NCBI RefSeq assembly: GCF_900143625.1
Contig: NZ_FRFF01000072.1
Location: forward strand, 58,835 to 122,834
Direction of reading: 5' to 3'
DNA: 64,000 bases
DNA from: Nocardiopsis sp. JB363
Lineage (GTDB): Bacteria; Actinomycetota; Actinomycetes; Streptosporangiales; Streptosporangiaceae
Each line of letters opens with the position of its first letter. The first letter of the stretch is position 1. The position numbers and the translations under genes are program-made. The notes below the pieces were generated by a model that saw nothing but the letters and a program-made list of their open reading frames with translations, did not search any database and was not told the origin of the DNA. Below are positions 46,499 to 56,239 of this stretch, one piece after another.

Positions 46499-48145
46499 CT
46501 AGTGGTCCTTGTCCTCGGCTCCATGGTGCAGGTGGTGCCCGGTGTGGGCCTCCACCCCCTCGAAGGAGACGTTGTCCTTCGTGTACCAGTGGGCCAGGGC
46601 GCGGCGGAACTTGCCCATGCCCTTGCGGGCGTTGGGGTTCTCCACACCCTTGTCGTCGGTCTCGGGCTCCTCCAGCGCGGTGGAGGTGATGACCGGCTTG
46701 CTCTCCAGCACGTGAGTGGTCTCGTCCGAGTTCTCCTTGTGGACCTCGATGAACTCACCGCTGGGCAGCTGCTGGATGATGCCGCTCTCGTAACCGTGCT
46801 CCAGGCTCTCCCGGTCACGGCGCTGCAGACCCAGGCAGATCCGCTTGGCGACGAAGTAGCCCACGACCGGACCCACGAAGATCAGTACACGGAAGATGTA
46901 CGTGGTCAGGTACAGGTCGATCGAGAACGTCTCCGACAGGATGTCGTTCGAACCGGCGAGCCAGAGCACACCGTAGAAGACGATGCCGCCGACGCCCAGA
47001 GCCGTACGGGTCGGGGCGTTGCGCGGACGGTCGGCGACGTTGTGGGCGCGCTTGTCACCGGTGATCCACTGTTCGACGAACGGCCAGGCCCCGAGCGCAC
47101 CGAAGAGCAGACCCATGACACCCAGGCCCGGAATCAGGACCGCCGTGATGATGGGGTACCCGTTACCGATCGGGATCGTGAAGTCCAGCGAGTTCGGGAA
47201 GATGCGCAGCGAACCCTCCATGAAGCCCATGTACCAGTCCGGCTGGAGACCGGAGGTGATGGACGTCGGTGTGAAGGGGCCGAACAGGTGGATCGGGTTG
47301 ATCTGGACGAACGCGCTCAGACCGGCGATGACGGCGAAGGTGAAGAAGAAGAACCCACCCGCCTTGACCGCGAAGGCGGGGAACATGGGTGTTCCGACCA
47401 CCTTCTTGTCTGTTCGTCCTTGCCCTGGATACTGCGTGTGCTTCTGGTGCCACAGGATCATGAAGTGCGCCACGATGAGCGCCAGCAGGATCGCCGGGAG
47501 CAGCAGCACGTGCAGCATGTACAGACGCGTGATGATGTCCTCGCCGGGGAACTCCCCGCCGAACAGGAACATCGAGATGTAGGAGCCCACCAACGGGATC
47601 GCCAGCATCACGCCCTGGAGGATGCGGACACCCATGCCCGAGGGCAGGTCGTCCGGCAGCGAGTAGCCGAAGAGGCCCTCGACCATGGCCAGGGAGAAGA
47701 TGGCGACACCGATGAGCCAGTTGATCTCACGCGGCTTGCGGAACGCACCGGTGAAGAACACACGGAGCATGTGCACCACCAGCGAGGCCACGAAGATCAG
47801 CGCGGCCCAGTGGTGGATCTGACGAACGAGGAACCCGCCCCGGACATCGAAGTCGATGTGCAGGGTCGAGGCGAACGCCTCACTCATGGGAACGCCCTGG
47901 AGGCGCTCGTAGGAGCCGTCGTAGACGACCTCCAGCATGCTCGGCTTGAACCACAGCGTGAGGAACACGCCGGTCACGAGCAGGATGATGAACGAGTACA
48001 GCGCGATCTCACCCAGCATGAAAGACCAGTGGTTCGGGAAGACCTTGCGCAGGTTCTTCTCGCCGGTCTTGGCCAGGTGGAAGCGGTCGTCGATGAAGTT
48101 GCCGACGCCGCGCAGCGCCTTGGGTGCTTGCGTGGTCTTACTCAT
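46499..48145 (-). CDS. qcrB: Cytochrome bc1 complex cytochrome b subunit
   Basis: QcrB is the membrane quinol-oxidising subunit. The 548-residue protein has about eight helices. Haem-ligand His residues lie in LVRQIHHWAALIFVASLVVH (helix II) and in MLHVLLLPAILLALIVAHF (helix IV). The Qo site has GLQPDWYMGFMEGSLR, where PDW replaces the PEWY of other bacteria as usual in actinobacteria. A cytoplasmic C-terminal extension of about 120 charged residues is typical of the group. It is last in ctaE-qcrC-qcrA-qcrB, 3 nt after qcrA. Confidence 0.97.
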   Translation of the reverse strand: MSKTTQAPKALRGVGNFIDDRFHLAKTGEKNLRKVFPNHWSFMLGEIALYSFIILLVTGVFLTLWFKPSMLEVVYDGSYERLQGVPMSEAFASTLHIDFDVRGGFLVRQIHHWAALIFVASLVVHMLRVFFTGAFRKPREINWLIGVAIFSLAMVEGLFGYSLPDDLPSGMGVRILQGVMLAIPLVGSYISMFLFGGEFPGEDIITRLYMLHVLLLPAILLALIVAHFMILWHQKHTQYPGQGRTDKKVVGTPMFPAFAVKAGGFFFFTFAVIAGLSAFVQINPIHLFGPFTPTSITSGLQPDWYMGFMEGSLRIFPNSLDFTIPIGNGYPIITAVLIPGLGVMGLLFGALGAWPFVEQWITGDKRAHNVADRPRNAPTRTALGVGGIVFYGVLWLAGSNDILSETFSIDLYLTTYIFRVLIFVGPVVGYFVAKRICLGLQRRDRESLEHGYESGIIQQLPSGEFIEVHKENSDETTHVLESKPVITSTALEEPETDDKGVENPNARKGMGKFRRALAHWYTKDNVSFEGVEAHTGHHLHHGAEDKDH

Positions 48146-48148
48146 CGA

Positions 48149-49276
48149 CTAGTCCTTGTATTCCCAGAACGTCGGCCCGGTCGGCTCGTTGAAGTCTCCT
48201 CGGGCGACGAGGTAACCCTCGTCGTCGACGCCGATGGGCAGCTGCGGCAGCGGCCGGTGCGCCGGGCCGAAGACGACCTTGGCGGCGTCGGTCGCGTCGA
48301 ACGTGGACTGGTGGCACGGGCACAGGATCCTGTGCGTGGTGCGCTCGTAGAGCGCCGCGGGACAACCGACGTGGGTGCAGATCTTCGAGTAGGCCACGAT
48401 GCCCTGGTGAGTCCAGTTCATGTGGGTCTCGTCGCTGCCCTCACGGACGGGGGTGTCCATACCGGGCTTCCAGTCGTCCTCCGGCACCTTGATGAGCAGG
48501 ATGACGGACTTGGCCTGGTCGGTGAGGCTCATCCCGTGCGGGTACCCGTCGTCTTCCAGCGCCGGGAGCGCGGAGATCATCCCGTTCGGGTCGTTCTCCA
48601 GGTCCTCGGCCCTGAGGTGACGGTGGGTCCCCTCGACGAACATGCGCATGCCGTCGACCCAGCGGGTCTCCTTCATCTGGTCACCGGGCATCGGCCCGGT
48701 GTCGCGCAGGAGCACGATCGGGGCCAGACCCAGCGGCAGCATGGCCAGGATGAGCGTACGGCGCATCAGCGGACGCTTGGTGAAGCCGCTCTCGTCGGCG
48801 CTCTTCATGAAGAACTCGCTGAAGGAGCTCTTCTCCTCCTCACTGGAGGGAAGGTCGTCGTAGGGAGAGGCCACCTCGTAGTGGGGCATCACGTTGCGCG
48901 CCCACACCGTCATACCGGCACCGATCGCGAACATGGCCAGGGTGAGCGTGCCACCCAGCAGCATGTTCGAGTACTGGCCGATCTGCGGGTCCGCGATCGC
49001 CGGCTCCCCCGCCGCGTTCGGCGGGAAGAGGAAGTAGGAGACCAAGAACCCGATACCGCCGAGGAAGGCGATGATGAACCAGACCGAGGCGAATTTCTCG
49101 CCACGGCGCTGCTGCTCCTCCGGACGCTTGTGGGTCTCCGAGGCCAGGTACGGCCCATTGTGCTCACTCTCGGAGTGAGCCGAGGTCTCGGTCACCACGT
49201 CGGTGGTGTCCGTCGGGGTGCCGACGACACGTTCGTCGGCACCGGCCTCGTTGTTGTCGTTGTTTTTCTCAGTCAT
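48149..49276 (-). CDS. qcrA: Cytochrome bc1 complex Rieske iron-sulfur subunit
   Basis: QcrA carries the [2Fe-2S] cluster that takes the first electron from quinol. The protein has 375 residues with three N-terminal membrane helices, the actinobacterial arrangement. The cluster motifs are YSKICTHVGCPAALYE and HRILCPCHQSTFDAT near the C-terminus. ATG at 49276 overlaps the end of qcrC by 8 nt. A GTG two codons upstream is an alternative. The long Asp/Glu/Asn-rich N-terminus precedes the first helix. Confidence 0.96.
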   Translation of the reverse strand: MTEKNNDNNEAGADERVVGTPTDTTDVVTETSAHSESEHNGPYLASETHKRPEEQQRRGEKFASVWFIIAFLGGIGFLVSYFLFPPNAAGEPAIADPQIGQYSNMLLGGTLTLAMFAIGAGMTVWARNVMPHYEVASPYDDLPSSEEEKSSFSEFFMKSADESGFTKRPLMRRTLILAMLPLGLAPIVLLRDTGPMPGDQMKETRWVDGMRMFVEGTHRHLRAEDLENDPNGMISALPALEDDGYPHGMSLTDQAKSVILLIKVPEDDWKPGMDTPVREGSDETHMNWTHQGIVAYSKICTHVGCPAALYERTTHRILCPCHQSTFDATDAAKVVFGPAHRPLPQLPIGVDDEGYLVARGDFNEPTGPTFWEYKD

Positions 49277-50216
49277 GGGCACGCTGCTTCGCGGTGATCC
49301 AGATCGCGCAGGCGATGATCAGGGACAGACCGATGGTCCATCCGATGAATCCCTCCGCCACCTGGCCGACACGCTCCAAGTCGAAGATGCCGCCGGCGTT
49401 CGGTTCCGCCTGCAGCGTCTTCACATAGGAGATGAGCTCCTGCTTCTCCTCGGGGGTGATGACGCCGTCGCTGAACATCGGCATGGCGCCGGGTCCACTG
49501 ACCATGGCCTCGTAGATCTCACGCGGAGTCGAGTCATGGAGCTCGGGGGCCCAACGGCCGTCGGTCAGGGCGCCGCCGCCACCGGACCAGCTGTGGCAGT
49601 GCGCGCAGTTGGTCAGGTAGAGCTTCATGCCCATGTCGACGTCGTCGGCGCCCTCGATGTAGGCGTCGTATTCGGCCTCGTACTCCTCGAGAGCGACCTC
49701 GTAGGACTCATCGTCCTCGAAGTCCGCGCGCTCGGGAGCGGCGTCCGGGACGTCATAGGGGATGTCGGCCCCCATGTCGTCGGTCCTGATCGACTCGTCG
49801 TAGTAGGCGATCAGGTCGGCCAGGTCCTGCTCGGACATGACCATGTCCTTGCGAGGCATCTGGGCCTCGGGGTTCATCGACGGCATACGGCCGGTGCTGA
49901 CCTGGAAGTCGACAGAAGCCGACCCGACCTCACGGAGGTCGGGGCCGTTGGTCATCTCCCGGTTGCCGTCCTCGTCCGTGTAGGTGCCACTTCCGTCGTA
50001 GTTATGGCAGCTCGCACAGGTCTGGTCGAAGATGGCCTTGCCGTTGGCCGCGTCCACGTCCTCGGGGGACGGGGCCTCGGCCGAGAGCGTCTGCGCACGC
50101 GCCTCGTCCGAGGCGGGGGCCAGAGCGGCAAACCCCACCCCGAACAGGGCTAGCGCGAGGATGACGACGGCATACCCCGCCAGGGGATGCCGCCGCCGCG
50201 CGGTAATCCATTTCAC
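49269..50216 (-). CDS. qcrC: Cytochrome bc1 complex dihaem cytochrome c subunit
   Basis: QcrC passes electrons directly from the Rieske centre to the aa3 oxidase, replacing soluble cytochrome c. The 315-residue protein has an N-terminal membrane segment or signal (PLAGYAVVILALALFGVGFA) and two haem sites, CASCH and CAHCH. A C-terminal helix ends it. The two haem domains are separated by an unusually acidic linker (EYEAEYDAYIEGADDVD). I chose GTG at 50216 (GGGGA 5 nt upstream; VKWITARRRHPL start). GTG at 50237, overlapping the ctaE stop, is the alternative. Confidence 0.95.
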   Translation of the reverse strand: MKWITARRRHPLAGYAVVILALALFGVGFAALAPASDEARAQTLSAEAPSPEDVDAANGKAIFDQTCASCHNYDGSGTYTDEDGNREMTNGPDLREVGSASVDFQVSTGRMPSMNPEAQMPRKDMVMSEQDLADLIAYYDESIRTDDMGADIPYDVPDAAPERADFEDDESYEVALEEYEAEYDAYIEGADDVDMGMKLYLTNCAHCHSWSGGGGALTDGRWAPELHDSTPREIYEAMVSGPGAMPMFSDGVITPEEKQELISYVKTLQAEPNAGGIFDLERVGQVAEGFIGWTIGLSLIIACAIWITAKQRAHD

Positions 50217-50233
50217 GGTTTCCCCGTTTCGGG

Positions 50234-50860
50234 TCACTGGATGAAGTAGATGGTGAAGAACAAAGCGACCCAGACGACGTCGACGAAGTGCCAGTAGTAG
50301 GACACGACGATCGCACTTGTCGCCTGCTGGTGGGTGAAGCGCTTCGCGGCGTACGTGCGTCCCAACATGATGAGGAACGCGATCAGACCACCGATGACGT
50401 GGAGTCCGTGGAAGCCCGTGGTCAGGTAGAACATCGACCCGTAGGCGCTCGACTGAAGAGTCAGGCCCTCGTGGACGATGAGCTCGTAGTACTCATAAGC
50501 CTGTCCACAGATGAAGAACAGGCCCATGAAGAACGTGATGAAGAACCACATGCGCAGCTTCTTGACGTCGCCGCGCTCTGCGGCCCAAACGCCGAACTGC
50601 GCGGTGAAGCTGGAAGCCACCAGGACAATGGTGATCGTCGAGGCCCACGGCACGTTGAGGTGGACGTCCGCCCACTCGCCGAGCTCTGGGTTCCCGTTCG
50701 TCACCGATCGGATGGTGAAGTACATCGCGAACAGCGCGGCGAAGAACATGAGTTCGTTGGCCAGCCACACGATGGTGCCAACACTCACCAGGTCAGGACG
50801 CTTTGCCGCACCATGCGCTGATGCGGTTGCTGTTTTTGAGTTCGCGGTTGCTGTCGCCAC
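50234..50860 (-). CDS. ctaE: Cytochrome c oxidase subunit III
   Basis: CtaE is a structural membrane subunit of the aa3 oxidase. It has 208 residues and five helices, with [42 protein letters not shown] and [23 protein letters not shown] at 50860 is 7 nt after TAATAA on the minus strand, so the ctaE-qcrCAB transcript is probably leaderless. The supercomplex partner ctaD and ctaF lie 13 kb away at the window end. Confidence 0.97.
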   Translation of the reverse strand: MATATANSKTATASAHGAAKRPDLVSVGTIVWLANELMFFAALFAMYFTIRSVTNGNPELGEWADVHLNVPWASTITIVLVASSFTAQFGVWAAERGDVKKLRMWFFITFFMGLFFICGQAYEYYELIVHEGLTLQSSAYGSMFYLTTGFHGLHVIGGLIAFLIMLGRTYAAKRFTHQQATSAIVVSYYWHFVDVVWVALFFTIYFIQ

Positions 50861-51350
50861 GGGAGCATTATTACGGCATCCCGCGAAGACCCGTACTCGA
50901 CCCCCCGTAAGGCGACGGATCAGCCCCGGGATCGACCGTCCTCCGGAGCTCGGGTGACGCCGCCAGCGTGACTCGGGCGTTACTGTAGCCGCCCTGCCGG
51001 TGATTCGGGGCATGCCACGCGCTCACATGCGAGAAGTAGCGCGAACCTGCGTGGCTGGGGCGTTCCGCGACGTTCAATACCCTTCCGAAAGCTCCCCGAA
51101 CCCCTCAAAAGCAACGGCCGGATACCAAAAGAATCACCTTTGGACAACGCCGCGCCGGGGTGCCCGGAACGAAGGCCCCCGAGGTCCTGGCATCCTATGG
51201 TGTCCAAGGTCTCAACGCCCCCTCGCCCACCCACCCTCATCCGGGCCGGGCGCACGTGAGGCAATAGAGTCGAGTCGAACAGTCAACGAACGCCACGGTC
51301 GCACCCCCCTTGGCGGCGACCGAGGACTGACGCGATGGGACGGTTGCGCG
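50861..51350. other. Divergent region between ctaE and the receiver-like gene
   Basis: The 490 bp contain the leaderless ctaE promoter (TAATAA at 50868-50873, minus strand). A possible plus-strand -10 TAGAGT lies near 51266. The middle part is AT-richer than average. I see no gene or clear operator. Confidence 0.45.
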
Positions 51351-51782
51351 ATGAGCGGTACGGACACGGACGCCAGGATGCGCGTGCTGGTCTACAGCGA
51401 CAAGGCCGACACCCGTGAGCAGGTGCGGATGGCCATCGGCCGCCGGCCCGCCACCGATGTCCCCAAGGTCGAGTTCGTCGAGTGCGCCACGGCGCCCGGC
51501 GTCCTGCGCAAGCTGGAGTCCAAGGACCCCGCCGAGCGCATCGATGTGGCCATCTTCGACGGTGAGGCCGCGCCCACCGGCGGAATGGGCCTGTGCCGCC
51601 AGGTCAAGGACGAGCTCTTCCGCTGCCCGCCGGTCCTGCTCCTGGTGGGCAGGCGGGACGACCGCTGGCTGGCGACCTGGTCGCAGGCCGACCAGGTGGT
51701 GAGTCACCCCATCGACCCGGTCGCACTCGCCGAGGCACTGGCCGAGCTCATGCGCCGGCGCGCGGTCGCGCTCACGGGATGA
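51351..51782 (+). CDS. Atypical response-regulator receiver protein
   Basis: The single-domain protein has 143 residues. It shows the alternating receiver fold: MRVLVYSDKADTREQVRMAI, VAIFDGEAAPTGGMGLCRQV with the expected Asp, and VLLLVGRRDDRWLATWSQAD. The conserved switch Lys near the end is replaced: the segment reads VVSHPIDPVALAEAL, with His in place of Lys. The usual acidic pair is reduced to one Asp. It may therefore work without phosphorylation. ATG at 51351 has GATGGGA upstream. There is no output domain and no kinase next door. Confidence 0.75.
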   Translation: MSGTDTDARMRVLVYSDKADTREQVRMAIGRRPATDVPKVEFVECATAPGVLRKLESKDPAERIDVAIFDGEAAPTGGMGLCRQVKDELFRCPPVLLLVGRRDDRWLATWSQADQVVSHPIDPVALAEALAELMRRRAVALTG

Positions 51783-52024
51783 CACGGGTGGGGCGTGACG
51801 CACACGGCCGGCTGACGGCCGAGAAGGACAACGGCGAGAGGGACCTGCGCCGTCGACTCGTGATGGGCGGGGCGCTCAACCACGGCGCGGACATCGGGCG
51901 ATGGCGCGGCCGCGCCGACATTGCTCTCCTCCTCGTCCAGGGACGCTGAACGGGGCGGGCGCACCCGTGTGCCCGCCTTCCGGCGCCCCTCCCCTTTTCC
52001 ACGTCCTTCAGCCAGGAGTCCCAC

Positions 52025-53146
52025 ATGAACGTCCCCGCTTCCTCGGCCGCCCCGGCCGAGAACAACGCGCTCGATACCAACGCCCAGGAGACCTCCGCCG
52101 TCCTGGAGCGGACCTGGTCCAACCTCATCACCGCCCTGCTGGGCGGGGTCTCCCTCAGTGCGGCCGACACCGAGTGGGCGATGAACGAGATCATGTCGGG
52201 TTCGGCCACCGACGCCCAGGTCGCCGGGTTCGCGATCGCCCTGCGCGCCAAGGGCGAGGGGGTGTCCGAGGTGACCGGTCTGGCCCAGGGCATGCTGGAG
52301 CACGCGGTGCGCATCGAGGTGCCCGGCCCCACCCTCGACATCGTCGGGACCGGTGGCGACCGCGCGCACACCGTGAACGTGTCCACCATGGCGGCGATCG
52401 TGTCCTCGGCCGCGGGCGCCCGGGTGGTCAAGCACGGCAACCGTGCGGCGTCCTCCTCGTGCGGTACGGCCGACGTGCTGGAGCGGCTCGGCGTGGTCCT
52501 GGACCTGCCGCCGGAGCTGACCGTGCGGCTGGCCGAGGAGGCCGGAATCTCCTTCTGCTTCGCTCCGCTGTTCCACCCGTCGTTGCGGTACGCGGCCAAG
52601 CCGCGCCGTGAGCTGGCGGTGCCGACCGTGTTCAACTTCCTGGGTCCGCTGACCAACCCGGCACAGCCCACCACCTCGGCCATCGGCGTGTTCGACGAGC
52701 GCATGTGCGAGGTGATCGCGGGGGTGTTCGCCCGCCGTGGTTCCTCGGCCCTGGTGTTCCGAGGCGACGACGGCCTGGACGAGCTGACCACGGCCACCAC
52801 CTCCACCGTGTGGGTCGTCCGCGACGGTGAGGCGCGCCGTGAGCGGCTGGATCCGGCGGACCTGGGCATCGAGCGTTCGGCGCCCGACGCCCTGCGCGGC
52901 GGCGACGTGGAGTTCAACGCCCAGGCCGTGCGCGACATGGTGGCGGGTCGGACCGGCCCGGTGCGCGACGCGGTGCTGCTCAACGCCGGGGCCGCGCTGG
53001 CGGCGGTCGACGGTGTCGAGGGCGATCTGACCGCGGCCGTGCGCGCCGGCCACGAGCGGGCCGCCGCGGCGATCGACAGCGGCGCGGCCCAGCGACTGTT
53101 GGAGACCTGGGTGCGCACCAGCCAGGAGCTGGCCGAGAGCGTCTGA
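52025..53146 (+). CDS. trpD: Anthranilate phosphoribosyltransferase
   Basis: TrpD joins anthranilate and PRPP in tryptophan synthesis. It has 373 residues. The PRPP loop is [17 protein letters not shown], followed by [20 protein letters not shown] and [32 protein letters not shown] completes the site. It carries about 25 extra N-terminal residues rich in Ala/Ser/Asn. ATG at 52025 has AGGAG 6 nt upstream. It stands alone next to the bc1 genes, away from other trp genes, as in Streptomyces, so it may be a second TrpD copy. Confidence 0.95.
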   Translation: MNVPASSAAPAENNALDTNAQETSAVLERTWSNLITALLGGVSLSAADTEWAMNEIMSGSATDAQVAGFAIALRAKGEGVSEVTGLAQGMLEHAVRIEVPGPTLDIVGTGGDRAHTVNVSTMAAIVSSAAGARVVKHGNRAASSSCGTADVLERLGVVLDLPPELTVRLAEEAGISFCFAPLFHPSLRYAAKPRRELAVPTVFNFLGPLTNPAQPTTSAIGVFDERMCEVIAGVFARRGSSALVFRGDDGLDELTTATTSTVWVVRDGEARRERLDPADLGIERSAPDALRGGDVEFNAQAVRDMVAGRTGPVRDAVLLNAGAALAAVDGVEGDLTAAVRAGHERAAAAIDSGAAQRLLETWVRTSQELAESV

Positions 53147-53174
53147 GGCGCTCTGAGGGGCCTTCGAGGACGAC

Positions 53175-53210
53175 GAGGGGCGCGGTGGATCCCGATCCAC
53201 CGCGCCCCTC
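53175..53210. terminator. Bidirectional terminator between trpD and the Lrp-family gene
   Basis: A 16-bp perfect stem (GAGGGGCGCGGTGGAT / ATCCACCGCGCCCCTC) with loop CCCG lies between convergent genes. Confidence 0.85.
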
Positions 53211-53234
53211 ACGCGTTCACGTGCCCGGCCGGGT

Positions 53235-53510
53235 CTACCAGCCGATGGCGAAGGCCGACTCCAGATCGTGCTTGGAGTAGGTCTGGAAGGAGATGTGGGT
53301 GTCGGAGGAGGTCACGCCGGGCACCTTGTTGACCCGTCCCGGGATCACGTCGGCCAGGTCCTCGTGGCGCCGGACCCGCACCATGGCGATGAGGTCGACA
53401 CCACCGGTCACGGAGTAGACCTCGCTGACGCCGTCGATGTCGGCGATGGCCTCGGCGACCTCGGGGATGCGGTGGACGTCGGCCTTGATCATGACGATCG
53501 CGGTGATCAC
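53235..53510 (-). CDS. Lrp/AsnC ligand-binding (RAM) domain protein
   Basis: The protein has 91 residues and consists only of the RAM domain: MITAIVMIKADVHRIPEVAEAI, then GVSEVYSVTGGVDLIAMVRV and PGVTSSDTHISFQTYSKHD. No helix-turn-helix is present, so it cannot bind DNA by itself. Such stand-alone RAM proteins form rings and may bind amino acids or modulate full-length Lrp regulators. GTG at 53510 has AGGAGG 4 nt upstream. Its placement beside trpD hints at amino acid sensing, which is inference. Confidence 0.88.
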   Translation of the reverse strand: MITAIVMIKADVHRIPEVAEAIADIDGVSEVYSVTGGVDLIAMVRVRRHEDLADVIPGRVNKVPGVTSSDTHISFQTYSKHDLESAFAIGW

Positions 53511-53613
53511 TGTGCCTCCTGGGCGTTGGTGAAGCGGGAGCGGGACTGTGTTCGTCTCGGGCCTTCCGCTTCGCTACGGCCCGTGTTCGACGCCCATGAT
53601 GGAAGGGCCCCGG

Positions 53614-54378
53614 CTAGTACACGTCCGATAGGCGTGTTCCGGAGCGCCATCGCAGTCGGTAGACCACCAGTCCCGCGATCACCCCCGCGACGAAGCCGTA
53701 GACGTGTGCCGCGTAGGCCACGCTGGATCCGCCGCCCGGGGCGGTCGAGGATGTGACGTAGAGAAGATACTGAAGCGCGAAGTAGCTGCCCACCACGGCC
53801 CATCCGGGCAGACGCATCGGGATCACCCCGAACACCAGGGTGGTGACCCGGCTGCGGAACTGGACCACGAGGTAGGCGCCGAGCACCCCGGAGATGGCCC
53901 CGGAGGCACCGATCATGGGGATGCCGCCGTCCTGGTCGACCAGCGCGTGCCCGAACGCGGCCACCACCCCGGTGGCCAGGTACAGCAGCAGGAAGCGGAC
54001 CTTGCCGAGCCGGTCCTCCACGACGGGGCCGAACACGAACAGGTACACCATGTTGCCGAGCAGGTGGGCCGAGCCGCCGTGCAGGAACATCGAGCTGAGC
54101 ACCGAGAACCAGACGACCTTGCCGTCGATGGGTCCGCACTCGGGGGTCAGCGGTTCGGCCAGGTCGACCCGGCCGAGCATCTCGTCGGGGATGGCGCCCC
54201 AGCGCATGAAGTAGCCGTCGATCGAGCACACGCGTTCGAGCAGGTCGACGGGGTACCAGACGGCGGTGGCGGCCTGCGGCGAGAGCAGGTAGACGAGGAC
54301 GTTGACCGCGATCAGGCCGTAGGCCACGACCGGGGCGCGGCGGACGGGGTGATCGTCATTGAGCGGAAGCGCGGCCAT
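53614..54378 (-). CDS. Rhomboid-family intramembrane serine protease
   Basis: The protein has 254 residues and six or seven helices. Family marks are SSMFLHGGSAHLLGNMVYLFVFG, the catalytic Ser in MIGASGAISGVLGAYLV and the His in AYAAHVYGFVAGVIAG. It cleaves membrane proteins within the bilayer; targets are unknown. A Cys-containing loop (RVCSIDGYFMRWG...TPECG) between the first helices is typical of actinobacterial members. ATG at 54378 overlaps the 3' end of the DEDD exonuclease gene by 23 bp, so the two are coupled. Confidence 0.92.
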   Translation of the reverse strand: MAALPLNDDHPVRRAPVVAYGLIAVNVLVYLLSPQAATAVWYPVDLLERVCSIDGYFMRWGAIPDEMLGRVDLAEPLTPECGPIDGKVVWFSVLSSMFLHGGSAHLLGNMVYLFVFGPVVEDRLGKVRFLLLYLATGVVAAFGHALVDQDGGIPMIGASGAISGVLGAYLVVQFRSRVTTLVFGVIPMRLPGWAVVGSYFALQYLLYVTSSTAPGGGSSVAYAAHVYGFVAGVIAGLVVYRLRWRSGTRLSDVY

Positions 54379-56083
54379 GGGCCCAGTGTGTCATCCGGGT
54401 GTGCGCTTCGGCGCCCCGCAACGGGCATGTCCACTCTCCTTCGACCTCGACCAGGCGCGTTCCGGGCGCGACCAGCCAGTCCAGGATCAGTTCGGTCTCC
54501 CCCGCGGTGGCGTGGGGGACCGGCCCGTATCCGGATGGGACGCGTTCGGCGGTGGCGACCAGGGAGGCGAGGAAGGCGGTCGGGTGGGTGCCCGGGGTGA
54601 GGACCGCGCTCGCGGCCAGGCGCCCGTGGCGGACCACGATCGTCTCCCACCCGGTGGCTCCGGGGCGTGAGGCGACCAGGTGCGGCACCGCGGCGATGGC
54701 GGTGAGGCGCTGGGCCCGGCGGGCGCCGCGGACGAACGCCATGAGGCGGTCGCGCAGGCTCGCCGCCTCCTCGTAGCGAAGGTCCTCGGACAGTTCGCGG
54801 ATGCGGCCGGTGAGGGCGTCGACGACCACGTCCGGATCGGTGGTCATGGCGGTACGGGCGGCCTCGGAGTGGACGGTGTAGGCGTCCAGGGTCTCGGTGC
54901 CGTCGCAGGGTGCTCCACAGCGGCCCAGTTGGGCGAGCACGCACCTGGGGACCACGCGTTCGGGCGGGGCGAAGGTGTGGGTGCACTGGCGTAGCGGCAG
55001 CGCGTGCAGCAGCGCCTCCTTGGCCTCCTCGGCCTCACGCTGGGAGTTGTAGGGGCCCAGGTAAGGGGCGCCGTCGTCGCGCACGGCCCGCACGATCGAC
55101 AGGCGGGGGTAGACGTCGGTGGTGAGTTTGACCCAGCGGGCGTTCTCGGGGTTGCGGGAACGGCGGTTGAACGGCGGTTTGCGTTCGGCGATGATCCGCA
55201 GCTCGCGGACCGAGGCCTCCAGCTCGGTGGTGCAGACGATGGGGGTGACCGACACCACCAGACCGGCCATCTCCCGGATGCGGCGACGCGACTCGGCCGC
55301 GGTGAAGTAGGAGGCCACTCGTCGGCGCAGGTTGTTGCTCTTGCCGACGTACAGGCTGCGCCCCTGGGCGTCGGTGAACACGTACACGCCGGGGCGCTCC
55401 GGCAGGTCCTCGGCCAGATGACGCCGGGACCGTTGGGCGCGGGTGGCGGGTTTGGCGACCGCGCGCAGCTCCTCGACGCTGGTGACGCCCAGCGGGGTGA
55501 GGCGGTCGATGAGGCCGTTGAGCACGTCCACGGTGGCTCGGGCGTCGTCCAACGCACGGTGGTTGGGGGCGATGTGGGCCCCGAAGTAGGCGGCGAGCGT
55601 GCCCAACCGGTGGTTGCGGACCTGGGACGCGGAGAGCAGTGCCCTCGCCAGGCGCAGGGTGTCGACCACCGGCGGCGCGGGCCATTCCAGGCCCTCCCGT
55701 TCGCAGGCCGCCTTGAGGAAACCGGTGTCGAAGGGCGCGTTGTGGGCGACCAGCACGGTGTCGGGGTCCTCGTTCAAAAAGGCGAGCAGGTCCGGCAGGA
55801 CCTCGCCGATCGTCGGGGCCGTGGCCACCATCGACTGGGTGATGCCGGTCAGCAGGGTGATGGCGGCCGGGACGAGCATCCCCGGGTCGACGAGGGTGGT
55901 GTACTCGGCGACGATCTCGCCACCACGGACCCGTACGGCCCCGATCTCGGTGATGCGGGACCTGGACGCGCTGGTTCCGGTGGTCTCCAGGTCGACCACC
56001 ACGAAGGTGGCCCCGGCCACCGGGGTACCCAGGTCGTCGAGGCTGGTCTGCTCGCCATGAGGTGTCGCGGACTGTCGAACCAC
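54356..56083 (-). CDS. DEDD exonuclease fused to a UvrC-type GIY-YIG domain
   Basis: The 575-residue fusion has a DnaQ-like 3'-5' exonuclease (about 25-185) with FVVVDLETTGTSASRSRITE, VLVAHNAPFDTGFL and NHRALDDARATVDVL. A GIY-YIG nuclease domain follows (about 228-310), RPGVYVFTDAQGRSLYVGKS. The rest contains a Cys-rich RCVLAQLGRCGAPCDG segment as in UvrC and Cho. The architecture is common in actinobacteria and presumably serves DNA repair; a proofreading role is possible. GTG at 56083 is 6 nt after TAACCT on the minus strand, a leaderless pattern. Confidence 0.92.
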   Translation of the reverse strand: MVRQSATPHGEQTSLDDLGTPVAGATFVVVDLETTGTSASRSRITEIGAVRVRGGEIVAEYTTLVDPGMLVPAAITLLTGITQSMVATAPTIGEVLPDLLAFLNEDPDTVLVAHNAPFDTGFLKAACEREGLEWPAPPVVDTLRLARALLSASQVRNHRLGTLAAYFGAHIAPNHRALDDARATVDVLNGLIDRLTPLGVTSVEELRAVAKPATRAQRSRRHLAEDLPERPGVYVFTDAQGRSLYVGKSNNLRRRVASYFTAAESRRRIREMAGLVVSVTPIVCTTELEASVRELRIIAERKPPFNRRSRNPENARWVKLTTDVYPRLSIVRAVRDDGAPYLGPYNSQREAEEAKEALLHALPLRQCTHTFAPPERVVPRCVLAQLGRCGAPCDGTETLDAYTVHSEAARTAMTTDPDVVVDALTGRIRELSEDLRYEEAASLRDRLMAFVRGARRAQRLTAIAAVPHLVASRPGATGWETIVVRHGRLAASAVLTPGTHPTAFLASLVATAERVPSGYGPVPHATAGETELILDWLVAPGTRLVEVEGEWTCPLRGAEAHTRMTHWAHGRASAQ

Positions 56084-56239
56084 GCGGTCAGGTTAGTCGG
56101 GGGTGGGGACCGAACACGTCCGGGATGACGGTCGACCCGCCCGACATGGAAAGATGTCGGTGTGGGCCGTCGTGACGTCGAGTGACCGACGGGTCGAGCG
56201 ACGGTGGCCACGAACACGCAACGACACCGAGGAGGAACC

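Noticed and set aside
46349..49297. Long open frame (982 codons) antisense to qcrB and qcrA
   Set aside because: Composition is His/Arg/Asp/Glu-rich with no recognisable domain; it is a shadow of two well-supported genes.
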